A stretch of 23,093 nt of DNA from positions 1 through 23,093 of IMG/VR virus record IMGVR_UViG_3300021197_001916. One strand, given 5' to 3'. The translations under genes and the position numbers were made by a program. The notes under the pieces are model-generated. The model saw only the letters and a list, made by a program, of their open reading frames with translations. It made no database searches and had not been told where the DNA came from. The stretch's first letter is position 1. Each line of letters opens with the position of its first letter. This document shows positions 14,537 through 22,165 of this stretch, piece by piece. This DNA is from a virus.

Positions 14537-17191
14537 TTACGAACCAATTTCAATATATGTACTGTCCGGATCGAAATATACCACATTCGGTGTATCAGTG
14601 CCATAGCCTACTACTCGAACATAAGAGTCCGTTGCCGTAGGGGCTGAGGAACTTAAGTATCCACCACCTACGACGGGGCGACCGGCAAGGACCGATGACG
14701 ATTGAATGTATACAGGGGCGCCCTTTATAAAGGATCCCGAATAGAAGCTGCTGACGTCAAAGTACCCCTTGAGTAGCATCCCATTGCCTGCTGCCTTCGC
14801 TCCGAGGGCGACCCCTAAGAGCTGGTTGTGCCCGCTGCCTGTCGTGGCTGAGTTAGCTGATTCCCAACCACCATTCTTATTGAGGTAGTAAATGCCACCT
14901 GCAGTCAGGTTTGCCGAGGAGGTTCCGAAATAGGCTACGTGGCCACCACCCGTATCGTTACCCAATTTAACAGGGTTTCCAGAGCCCGTATAATGAACAT
15001 CCATGGACACTAAGGGGGATGAGGTTCCTACTCCCACGCTATCAGCGCCGCCTGAGACGTAGAGTGCCGGTGCTGTCGACATACTGTCGGCGTTGGGTGC
15101 ACTCATCGCCGTAAGGACGGCAAAGTCTGTTTCAAGAGAAGCGGAACCGACTATTACAGCATCCGGAGTGCTGGCGTTTTCATCCACAACCAACATTCTT
15201 TTTGCGCCGGCGAAGAGGGAAATCCCGTCGCTCCCGGGGACTCCCGAGCCGCCAAACTTAATAAAAGTATTGTCATCGTTGTTGGAGAAAATATACCCGG
15301 TGCCGGATTTACCCACTCGCACATGTCCGCGGACGTCTAGGAAAGTATCCACGCTTGGAGAATTGGATGGTGTGGCAGTTCCGATGCCAACCATAGACCC
15401 ACTCACAACAAGTTGAGGTTCATCTCCAAGTCGTCCAGCGGTCTTATCGGGACCTTCAGCACGGAAATATAGCCCCTGGTCTGAAGATGCAGAAGTAGCA
15501 GTGGATCCGGCGATTGTTAGAGCATTTGTGGTCTTGTTCCATGTGAAATCCGCGTCGCCTCCTAAGGTTCCGGCATCGTTAAACTGGATTTGGGTGTTTG
15601 AGCCGCCGGGGGATCCCCCAGAAGGCGTCGCAAGAACCACCTTATTATCGGAATCAATAGCCAAGAAACTACCGGGTCCTGCAAGGGTTCCCGAAAGCCC
15701 GGCGGCCTTACTCAAGTAGGTCTGCTGTGGGAAGACAATGCCCTTTGCGCTTCCACTTGTGTGGAACTTCATGAAATCGCCACCAGAGCCAGTAAAGAAC
15801 ATCAGGGCGCCGTTGCCGCTTACACCATCGACACCATCCTTAAGTGTCGCGACAACAGCGTTTGCGCTCATATTCCATGAACCAGCGTTCCATGTAACAC
15901 CATCTCCGGATGCATCGCCGAGAGTTACATCGCCATTAGCTACCAAGCCACTATTAATTACGGCATTAGCATTATTAACAGTAAGTCCCTGATTATGTAC
16001 GGAAGCACTATTATTAAAAGTAGCTGTATCATTGAAGGTCGATATACCATTGTTTTGAAGGGAACTGTTGATTGTTAGAGCGGTGTTGTTAACACTCATT
16101 CCAGCGTTGATAGATACCGAGTCATTGTTGGTATTTAGCCCAGCATTCAAATTAACCGTGGTTTGTCCGACGATCCCGGCTGAGCCGCTTAATATAACTT
16201 CGCCGGCTGTTGCCCTGAGAGTAGCATCTCCATTGTCGGCGCGGACTAGGGTTGCACCGTTTTTGGCTCTGAACTCAAACTCTTCGCCGCCGCCGAAGTC
16301 GCTTAAGATGATAGACGTCCCCGTCCAACCGGATCCCCCTATACTTCCCGAACCAAAGAACATCTGTCCATATACTTGTCCCGGGCCAAATGCAGGATTT
16401 GACGCAGACAACTGCATGCCTGGACCTGTTCCGGCAGGAGTAGTAGAGAGAATAACATTAGAAGAAGTTGCTGCAGCGTTCAGGTTAACCGTACCATTAA
16501 ATGTAGAATTGCCAGCGACTGTAAATGTGCCGCCGGCTGCAAGGTTACTCGATCCCGAGATCGCTCCGTCATGGCCGATGTCAATGGCTACAACATCGGA
16601 CATATTGGTAAGAGTAAGTCCTGTATTGGTGTACGCGGAAGCCACTGTAAGGTTAGTACCTTCGCCAATTATAGCGAAAACACCATCGGAACCAGAGATG
16701 TCAATGCCGCCGGAAGATTTCAGTACGAAGAGATAGCCGTTGTCTTCCTCAACGAGGAGTTGTCCAACCTTTTGTGCCTTGGTACCAAAATATATCTCAC
16801 TGGATTGGAACCCTGCCGCGGTTCCCGAGATGGCAAGCGAGGAGGAAAGTGACAGAGTACTACTAGCTGTAAGGAACACCAATGCGCCAGATCCTGAGAT
16901 CTCACCTGAGATAGGAGTGTCTCTTCGGAACTGAATTGAAAATTCTGGTCCGTCTGCGACGTTAACAGCACTGGCTGTCAGTCCCGTAAGATTTGAGCCG
17001 TCGCCATAAAAAGAGGAAGCTGAGATATTTAACGAAGCTGAGAGTGAACCTGATCCATCAGTGATGAGCGCGCTAGAGCCACTAAATGCTCCGTTATTAT
17101 TAAATTGTATATTTGTGTCGAGTCCGCCGGGGTCGGTTGCTCCGGTGCCGGAACCACTCACAAACGCCCAGCCTTGAGATGAAATTGCCAT
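14537..17191 (-). CDS. Long modular fibre protein, 884 aa, with conserved C-terminal knob-like domain
   Basis: The start is ATG after AGGAG. Residues 24-50 (TNIQFNNNGAFSGSS) and 58-107 (FYGDGSNLTG...VADGP) are modules shared with the other two fibre proteins; 125-214 matches 417-506 of the 862-aa protein. Residues about 345-440 are Asn-rich with short beta repeats (LTINSSLQNNG, FNDTATFNNSA), as in a beta-helical shaft. Residues 533-690 contain TQIQFNDAG and VGIGTATP. The last 120 residues (LNKNGGWES...GMLLKGYFDV...GAPVYIQSS...VRVVGYGTD...VYFDPDSTYIEI) form a separate C-terminal domain of a kind I associate with marine phage fibres. Role: probable virion fibre or surface spike; receptor binding is inferred. 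It ends 2 bases before the longest possible frame of the next gene, and its stop lies within that gene's leader. Confidence 0.75.
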   Translation of the reverse strand: MAISSQGWAFVSGSGTGATDPGGLDTNIQFNNNGAFSGSSALITDGSGSLSASLNISASSFYGDGSNLTGLTASAVNVADGPEFSIQFRRDTPISGEISGSGALVFLTASSTLSLSSSLAISGTAAGFQSSEIYFGTKAQKVGQLLVEEDNGYLFVLKSSGGIDISGSDGVFAIIGEGTNLTVASAYTNTGLTLTNMSDVVAIDIGHDGAISGSSNLAAGGTFTVAGNSTFNGTVNLNAAATSSNVILSTTPAGTGPGMQLSASNPAFGPGQVYGQMFFGSGSIGGSGWTGTSIILSDFGGGEEFEFRAKNGATLVRADNGDATLRATAGEVILSGSAGIVGQTTVNLNAGLNTNNDSVSINAGMSVNNTALTINSSLQNNGISTFNDTATFNNSASVHNQGLTVNNANAVINSGLVANGDVTLGDASGDGVTWNAGSWNMSANAVVATLKDGVDGVSGNGALMFFTGSGGDFMKFHTSGSAKGIVFPQQTYLSKAAGLSGTLAGPGSFLAIDSDNKVVLATPSGGSPGGSNTQIQFNDAGTLGGDADFTWNKTTNALTIAGSTATSASSDQGLYFRAEGPDKTAGRLGDEPQLVVSGSMVGIGTATPSNSPSVDTFLDVRGHVRVGKSGTGYIFSNNDDNTFIKFGGSGVPGSDGISLFAGAKRMLVVDENASTPDAVIVGSASLETDFAVLTAMSAPNADSMSTAPALYVSGGADSVGVGTSSPLVSMDVHYTGSGNPVKLGNDTGGGHVAYFGTSSANLTAGGIYYLNKNGGWESANSATTGSGHNQLLGVALGAKAAGNGMLLKGYFDVSSFYSGSFIKGAPVYIQSSSVLAGRPVVGGGYLSSSAPTATDSYVRVVGYGTDTPNVVYFDPDSTYIEIGS

Positions 17192-17210
17192 TAATCGATA
17201 CTCCTGCTCT

Positions 17211-17219
17211 TATAAATAG
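17211..17219 (-). promoter_or_regulatory. CTATTTATA element upstream of the 884-aa fibre gene
   Basis: The sense strand reads CTATTTATA; the plus strand reads TATAAATAG, which contains the exact T4 late promoter octamer, but pointing away from the genes. It stands between the terminator and the AGGAG of the 884-aa gene. It belongs to the recurrent CTATTTA set. Whether it is a promoter, and in which direction, cannot be decided from sequence alone. Confidence 0.45.
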
Positions 17220-17231
17220 ATTCCCAAATGC

Positions 17232-17266
17232 AAAAAGGGTGGGTACCCCGAAAGATACCCACCCTT
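17232..17266 (-). terminator. Strong rho-independent terminator after the 862-aa fibre gene
   Basis: On the sense strand, AAGGGTGGGTA (17266-17256) pairs perfectly over 11 bases with TACCCACCCTT (17245-17235) around a 10-base loop, and runs into TTTTTG. It lies 39 bases past the 862-aa stop and before the 884-aa gene, so it should uncouple the two fibre genes. Confidence 0.9.
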
Positions 17267-17304
17267 GATAGTAAGAAACTATCCCAAGCTAAACTAGGTT
17301 TGGC

Positions 17305-19893
17305 TTAGTACAGTCGCCAAAGGTCACTAGCCACATTGACGCAGATCAAAGATACTGCGGCGTATGGGGACTCAAGGACCACGGACGATTCACCGTCAAT
17401 TGTACCGCCAGAGACAGTAATTGTTAGTGAGTCGCTGCAGTTGGCTGGAGCCTTAACGTGAACGATGTCACCCACTTCCTGCGGAGCTGGCAAAGACCAG
17501 ACTCGTGCGGATGTGAGACTAACGTTACCGTAGTTGAAGCCTTCCTCTAGACTCGCTGCAGCATCGCCAATGGCGTTTGGAGCTACAGAGGCATCAGCAG
17601 AAAGAACACCGTTGGTTGCAGTGAGACCGGCACCTGCCATGGCAGTTACGAGGTCAGCAATGCTTTCCTTCTTGGAACCGTTGTCAGTTGCGTCGACAAT
17701 AGCAATGCTATCAGCGGCGACGTCGACTGCGGCGGCACTCAACTCGTTGAGGTCAAGACTCAGAACTGCAGAAGCAGCTGCGAGACCGTTACCAGCAAAG
17801 AGAGTTGCGAGATCATCAACGCTTTCCTTCTTGGAGGCGCTGCTGTCGTCAGCATCGATGAATGCAAAGCTATCGCCAGAAGCAATCGCTGCAGCACTCA
17901 AGTCGTTAAGGTCAAGACCGAGACGACCAGCTACCGACTTTAGACCCTCATTGGAGCCTGCTGCCAGAGCTGTTGCATAAGCAGCAAGACTTGTGGTCTT
18001 GATCGTACCCGTAGCACCATCATCAATGATCATCAGATCAGAAGTGAGAGCGACAGTTGCATTGCCCAAGCTGGCAGCACTCAAAGTACCACCGATCGAG
18101 AAGTTACCCGAACCGGAAACACCTGCTGCAGTAAGATTCTTACTAGCATCAGAGAGCTGGCTGTTAGCAATCTTGAAGGTCTGAGCGACATCAAGGGAAC
18201 CAAGAGCTTCAAGCTCCGAGCCGTTCGAACCCATGGAAGCAAGGTTTGCAAGGGTATCGATTGCAGCTTCAACAGTAGCTTCAGTTGTAGCATCAAGAGA
18301 TGCAACGTTCTGGAGCTGCTGTGCGTCACTAAAGACCTGTACGCTGTCAATAGCAAGCGAACTGAACGAGCCCATCGAGGAACCGGAGACAGTACCGTCG
18401 CGCTTGAGCTGCACCTTGGTGCCACCGGTGAAGTCCACAAGTTTCAAACCGGAGTTCTCGAACTGGGATGCAACATTGAGGAACGTACCGTTTGGCATCA
18501 TAGCTGTAATGCCATCAGAGCCCGACAGATCGATTCCACCAGCGGAGATGACGGACATTGCATAACCGGAATCCTCATCTACATAGATGCGACCCTGCTT
18601 CGATGCAGGTGCACCAAAATATAGCTCACTGGACTGCATGCCGGAAGACGAACCCGAAACCGCGAGGGAGCCAGAACCATCATAGATCAAGCCAGCGTTT
18701 GCACTGAACTCACCATTCTGGTTGAACTGAATCTGCTTATCAGAACCGAAAGCGTCCAAGTTGCCGACGTTGATGTTGGTAATACCAGCACCATCACCGA
18801 AGAACTTAGCAGCTACAACGTTTGCCGAAGCTGTGAGGCTTCGGAAACCACTGATGTCCTTGTTAGCGTCGACAACAACTGCTTTAGAAGCCGCAACAGT
18901 ACCATTCGTGATACCATCAAGCTTCTCAAGATCGGCTTCGTTAAGATCGGCAGAACCGATGACAAACGAAGTACCAGCAGTGATTGAAGTCGCGGACACC
19001 ACGGCGCCAGAAGAGGCGGCAACGCTGAACTTCTCGACGTCCGAGGAGTTCTCGATTATCAGATCCCAGCCCGAGGAAATAATTCCCTCTTCTGCATCAG
19101 CACTGAATACGTCACCGATCATCAGTGAGCCCATCTCGAAGAGATTGGAACCAGAGACGTTACGGAAACCGTCAGCATCCTTGTTGGCGTCGACGATGAC
19201 AGCCTTGGAAGCAGCAACTGTGCCGGCGGTGATACCGTCGACCAAGTTAAGTTCTGCAGCTGTCGAGGTGACTGCAACGCCACCAAGCTTAAGACCTGCA
19301 GTCTTTGCAATGTTGAAATCAACATCGCTGGCAAGTGCCAAGGACTGAGCGGCCAATGTCATGATGTCTGTATCAGCATCACAACCAATTGTAGAGCTAT
19401 TGTCAACAGCCAAGCTCTTTAGGGCTGTGTCACCGTCAGCGTCGACAGAAAAACCTGTCATTGTGATAGTGCCCATCGTGAGGTCACCAGAACCGTCAAC
19501 ACTCGTGATGTTACTGACTGCGCGAGCAGACGAGATAACCTCTGAGTTAGCGACCTTAAGTCCGCCAGCAACGTCAAGAGAGCCAAGAGCCTCAAGTTCG
19601 CTACCGTCTGAACCCATGGATGCGAGATTTGCAAGTGTATCGATTGCTGCCTCAACAGTTGCCTCAGTTGTTGCATCAAGAGATGCAATGTTCTTGAGAC
19701 CCTGTGCGGCGTCAATGACTTCTACACTGTCAATAGAAAGTGTGCTGAACTTACCAGCAGCCGAACCAGAAACAATACCGGACTGTAATACAGACGCGAC
19801 TTCGCTTCCCGCTTGGTTGTGGAGCTTAAAAGCACCTTCCTGTGTAAGGGCGCCACTCATCTGAGCTGCCCCTGATTGATATTTATATGCCAT
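17305..19893 (-). CDS. Long modular fibre protein, 862 aa
   Basis: The start is ATG after AGGAGG. The protein is rich in Ala, Ser, Gly and Asp with almost no cysteine, and is built of repeats. Residues 48-121 recur at 509-582. A unit of the form DGIT-GTVAASKAV-VDANKD occurs at about 213-250 and 318-355. Residues 417-506 match 125-214 of the 884-aa fibre. Residues about 618-762 hold three tandem units (each with D-S-I-I-D, KKES-DL, AG-GL and V-L). The last 35 residues (TIDGESS...ESPYAAV...WRLY) match the tip of the gp14-like fusion. Such mosaics are typical of trimeric phage fibres and related surface proteins of marine myoviruses. The attachment site on the virion is not visible; there is no peptidase S74 chaperone domain. 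A hairpin terminator follows the gene. Confidence 0.75.
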   Translation of the reverse strand: MAYKYQSGAAQMSGALTQEGAFKLHNQAGSEVASVLQSGIVSGSAAGKFSTLSIDSVEVIDAAQGLKNIASLDATTEATVEAAIDTLANLASMGSDGSELEALGSLDVAGGLKVANSEVISSARAVSNITSVDGSGDLTMGTITMTGFSVDADGDTALKSLAVDNSSTIGCDADTDIMTLAAQSLALASDVDFNIAKTAGLKLGGVAVTSTAAELNLVDGITAGTVAASKAVIVDANKDADGFRNVSGSNLFEMGSLMIGDVFSADAEEGIISSGWDLIIENSSDVEKFSVAASSGAVVSATSITAGTSFVIGSADLNEADLEKLDGITNGTVAASKAVVVDANKDISGFRSLTASANVVAAKFFGDGAGITNINVGNLDAFGSDKQIQFNQNGEFSANAGLIYDGSGSLAVSGSSSGMQSSELYFGAPASKQGRIYVDEDSGYAMSVISAGGIDLSGSDGITAMMPNGTFLNVASQFENSGLKLVDFTGGTKVQLKRDGTVSGSSMGSFSSLAIDSVQVFSDAQQLQNVASLDATTEATVEAAIDTLANLASMGSNGSELEALGSLDVAQTFKIANSQLSDASKNLTAAGVSGSGNFSIGGTLSAASLGNATVALTSDLMIIDDGATGTIKTTSLAAYATALAAGSNEGLKSVAGRLGLDLNDLSAAAIASGDSFAFIDADDSSASKKESVDDLATLFAGNGLAAASAVLSLDLNELSAAAVDVAADSIAIVDATDNGSKKESIADLVTAMAGAGLTATNGVLSADASVAPNAIGDAAASLEEGFNYGNVSLTSARVWSLPAPQEVGDIVHVKAPANCSDSLTITVSGGTIDGESSVVLESPYAAVSLICVNVASDLWRLY
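17608..18042 (-). repeat. Three tandem fibre repeats of about 45-50 residues
   Basis: Residues 618-762 of the 862-aa protein contain three successive units: SDLMIIDDGATGTIKTTSL..., GDSFAFIDADDSSASKKES... and ADSIAIVDATDNGSKKES.... Each is followed by an Ala-rich helix and an NEGL/NGL/AGL plus hydrophobic-Leu ending. The last two also share LDLN-LSAAA just before the unit. They look like repeated shaft segments. Confidence 0.75.
18188..18367 (-). repeat. 180-base repeat, second copy in the 862-aa fibre gene
   Basis: Partner of 19571-19750. Protein similarity continues beyond the DNA-level match into the KIANSQLSDAS region (residues 574-584), which matches KVANSEVISSA (113-123). Confidence 0.85.
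19571..19750 (-). repeat. 180-base repeat, first copy in the 862-aa fibre gene
   Basis: This stretch and 18188-18367 align end to end without gaps, exactly 461 codons apart, with clear identity at the DNA level as well as the protein level. The core encodes ASLDATTEATVEAAIDTL. Third-position differences show the copies are not brand new, but similarity remains high enough to imply duplication or gene conversion within the gene. Confidence 0.85.
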
Positions 19894-20067
19894 TTTAAAA
19901 AATCCTCCTATGGAAATGACTGAGACTGTGTTAAATCAAAAAAGTTTGGGGGTATCACTATCGGAGGAGAGGTTGCTAAAAAATATACCCACATATGTCT
20001 CATTACATATAGCTTATTAGACGACAAGAAGACAGAAATATTTTAGAATATTTTATATTTTTTTATT
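19894..20067 (-). promoter_or_regulatory. AT-rich 174-base intergenic region before the first long fibre gene
   Basis: This is the longest gene-free gap in the window. On the sense strand it starts with a very AT-rich stretch directly after the fusion-gene stop, which includes AATATAAAATATT, loosely like the T4 late promoter TATAAATA. It holds an inverted repeat ATATGT-CTCATT-ACATAT (19993-20010) followed on the sense strand by a run of T, and it ends with a strong AGGAGG eight bases before the 862-aa start. It probably contains a terminator, a promoter, or both, but no single element is convincing. It lacks the CTATTTA element seen in other gaps. Confidence 0.45.
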
Positions 20068-21606
20068 TTAGTAAATGAACCAGTTTGTTCCGTCTGAATA
20101 CATAAAGACAGAACCGTACGGGGATTCAATAATAGCAGTGGATAAACCGTCTATAGTCTGCGAGGCTGACGGCATAAGAGTTATCGCATTTGTAGCGTTA
20201 GCGGCGCCGCTCTCATCCTTGATCACAAGTCCCTGTCCATCGGAGAATAAAGTAGCATCAAACAAGATTTCTGTAGGGACCGCAGTGATACCCAGAATAT
20301 AATTACTCACAGAGGCAGTGTGTCGTGTAGAAACAGCTGTTCGATTAAAGGTGAGTCCACCTCCAAAAGAAAGCCGGTTATTGGATATGTCATAGAGGAC
20401 CTGACTGCTGCCACTGATCTCACCTGTTTCTGGTGTATTGACCCTAAACTGCAAAGATCCAACAGGACCGTCTGCCACTGTAGTGGCACTGGCTGTGATG
20501 TTTGTTAGGTATCGTCCGTCGCCGTAGAAGTACGATGATGATACAAAAAGAGATGCACTGACGTCTCCCGTTTGCACACATGAGCCGGAGATTGTTAACT
20601 CGCCATCGCCATTCGGGGCGAATTCGCCCACTTGCGATCCGAATTGGTTCACTATTGAGAGTCCGCCCGAAATCTTCAGAGGTGACCCTCCAACAACAAC
20701 TCCCCTAACCGTGAGGTCGCCGCCGATAAGAACATCTGAGGAGGCTGACATATTCCCCGCCACTGTTAGGTTGTGGGTCGGGGTGTCAGTGCCTATCCCC
20801 AGTCGGCCGCTTCCGCTTAGGAACACTAAGTTACTGTTTCCGGCAAAGGAGCCCCCGCCATGTTGGAGCTGTACTGCACCGGCGATTCCTTGGGCATTAG
20901 CACCAGCTGCGTCGATCGTAATAGTATTGTTGGGTCCGCCATCTGTTATAGTGATACCTGTTCCAGCGGTAAGCACCCGCTCGTTTGGAAGCTTGCTGTC
21001 AGGGTTCACCGTTACATAGCTAGCTGCTAATGGAGGATAAGGAGCTGGGCGCGGGGCTGGATTGTCTTGTTCGCCGGCTTGTTCAGCAAGCGTAGTTGGA
21101 CGGTCGACTGCTGGCATGACCCGGAAGGTGCCTTTGCGAGCGCGCACACATTCTGTTGCGATCTGGAATTTGTGTTCTACCTGTCCGAAGTAGTATCGAG
21201 TATCTTCAAAGATCTTGACAATCTCATAAAAGAATTCGCCATATTGAATAAAGTCGCCGACGCGGACATAAAGGTTCTGATCCTCTGTAATACGTCGCTC
21301 GCTAAAATAAACCTTAAGTTTTGTCTGATATTCATATCCAAACTTTTCATTGCTTTGGGCGTTCGTAACGTCAACGTATGCATATACGCGTACAGGAGGT
21401 AGGGAGACTTTCTCAATAGCTTCACCATATGTTTGGTTAAAGTTAGATTCTTCAGTGCTTATAGGATAGTAAGCAATTGGTTGCCCGATGACCCTTTCAG
21501 AAAGTTCATCGTTGATCTGCTTTACTAAGTCTCGTTCTTTTTTGCCAAAAAACATTGGCGCCGGTGGGGCCAATGGGCGTGTCCATTTATCCTTTGGGTC
21601 TGCCAT
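20068..21606 (-). CDS. Gp14-like neck domain fused to a fibre-like C-terminal region
   Basis: The product is 512 aa. Residues 1-163 are a close paralogue of the preceding 171-aa protein. Residues 165-195 are a Pro-rich linker (NPAPRPAPYPPL). Residues 200-512 are Gly/Ser/Thr-rich fibre sequence, including LGIGTDTPTHNLTVAG (269-284), a YGDGRYLTNITASATTVADG module (361-380) also present in the 884-aa fibre, and a terminal TIDGLST...ESPYGSV...WFIY tip (484-512) also present in the 862-aa fibre. The start ATG lies 12 bases after the previous stop, with AGGGGG as its ribosome signal. If the first domain sits in the neck, the rest would project as a collar or whisker-like appendage; T4 achieves whiskers with the unrelated fibritin. 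The neck placement is inference. Confidence 0.65.
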   Translation of the reverse strand: MADPKDKWTRPLAPPAPMFFGKKERDLVKQINDELSERVIGQPIAYYPISTEESNFNQTYGEAIEKVSLPPVRVYAYVDVTNAQSNEKFGYEYQTKLKVYFSERRITEDQNLYVRVGDFIQYGEFFYEIVKIFEDTRYYFGQVEHKFQIATECVRARKGTFRVMPAVDRPTTLAEQAGEQDNPAPRPAPYPPLAASYVTVNPDSKLPNERVLTAGTGITITDGGPNNTITIDAAGANAQGIAGAVQLQHGGGSFAGNSNLVFLSGSGRLGIGTDTPTHNLTVAGNMSASSDVLIGGDLTVRGVVVGGSPLKISGGLSIVNQFGSQVGEFAPNGDGELTISGSCVQTGDVSASLFVSSSYFYGDGRYLTNITASATTVADGPVGSLQFRVNTPETGEISGSSQVLYDISNNRLSFGGGLTFNRTAVSTRHTASVSNYILGITAVPTEILFDATLFSDGQGLVIKDESGAANATNAITLMPSASQTIDGLSTAIIESPYGSVFMYSDGTNWFIY

Positions 21607-22134
21607 TCATCGTGCCCCCTATGATGGTCTCGTGGGGGATTGCTTTACCTTAAAGACTCCCTCACGCGAGCGGATACATTCGGCAGCAATCTGGAACTTG
21701 TGTTCTACTTGTCCAAAGTAGTACCGAGTGTCATCATATGTACGTGCGATTTCATAAAAAACCTCTCCGTACTGAATAAAATCTCCAACACGGACATAAA
21801 GATCCTGGTCAGCTGTGATTCGTTTTTCACTAAAATAGATTACTAAACTGGTTTGATAGTCATAACCAAATTTCTCATTGGTCTGTTCATTGTCCACCTG
21901 AACATAGGCATACACCCGAATCGGTGGTAGTGAGACCTTTTCAATGGCCTCGCCATAGGTCGTATTAAAGTTAGTATCTTCCATGCTTATCGGGTAATAA
22001 GCGATTGGTTGTCCGATGACCCGCTCAGACAGTTCATCATTAACCTGTTTTACTAAGTCCCGCTCTTTTTCCCCGAAGAACATCGGAGGCGGAGGGGCGT
22101 CCGGTTGATTCCATTTGTTTTTTGGATCTGACAT
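21118..22134 (-). repeat. Tandem gene duplication of the gp14-like domain
   Basis: Two copies of a roughly 163-codon unit lie head to tail: 22134-21646 in the short gene and 21606-21118 in the fusion gene. They align over the whole length without gaps and differ mainly by conservative changes (I/V, K/R, D/E). This is a duplication followed by divergence, with a fibre region attached to only one copy. Confidence 0.9.
21619..22134 (-). CDS. Neck (head completion) protein, gp14-like, short paralogue
   Basis: The product is 171 aa, starting at an ATG preceded by AGGAGG. In T4, gp14 joins gp13 to close the filled head and form the surface to which the tail binds. The order of features fits gp14: an N-terminal helix (ERDLVKQVNDELSERV), then AYYPIS (compare YYVPRE in T4 gp14), EKFGYDYQ (compare SNFGMQVQ), then GDFIQYGEVFYEI (compare GDLIYFPMDNSLFEI) and YYFGQVEHKFQI (compare FYQLG). 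There is no gene of this type between the gp13-like and gp15-like genes, where T4 has gene 14, which supports the assignment. About three quarters of residues 1-163 are identical, without gaps, to the N-terminus of the following gene. An alternative is another head-tail connector family with the same fold. Confidence 0.6.
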   Translation of the reverse strand: MSDPKNKWNQPDAPPPPMFFGEKERDLVKQVNDELSERVIGQPIAYYPISMEDTNFNTTYGEAIEKVSLPPIRVYAYVQVDNEQTNEKFGYDYQTSLVIYFSEKRITADQDLYVRVGDFIQYGEVFYEIARTYDDTRYYFGQVEHKFQIAAECIRSREGVFKVKQSPTRPS

Positions 22135-22165
22135 CCCGTAGACCTCCTATAGAGTAAGTACTCCC

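Noticed and set aside
19878-19885. Exact T4 late promoter octamer TATAAATA on the minus strand.
   Set aside because: It lies inside codons 3-5 of the 862-aa fibre gene (TAT AAA TAT), downstream of its ATG, so it cannot drive that gene.
19896-19991. A 31-codon frame starting MRHMWVYFLATSPP in the long gap on the minus strand, ending just before the fibre ribosome site.
   Set aside because: No Shine-Dalgarno precedes it, its stop overlaps the AGGAGG of the fibre gene, and the sequence has no recognisable features. Probably chance in AT-rich sequence.
20037-20055. AT-only inverted repeat around AATATT-TTAG-AATATT after the fusion-gene stop, as a terminator.
   Set aside because: The stem has no GC pairs and would be too weak on its own; kept only as part of the AT-rich control region.
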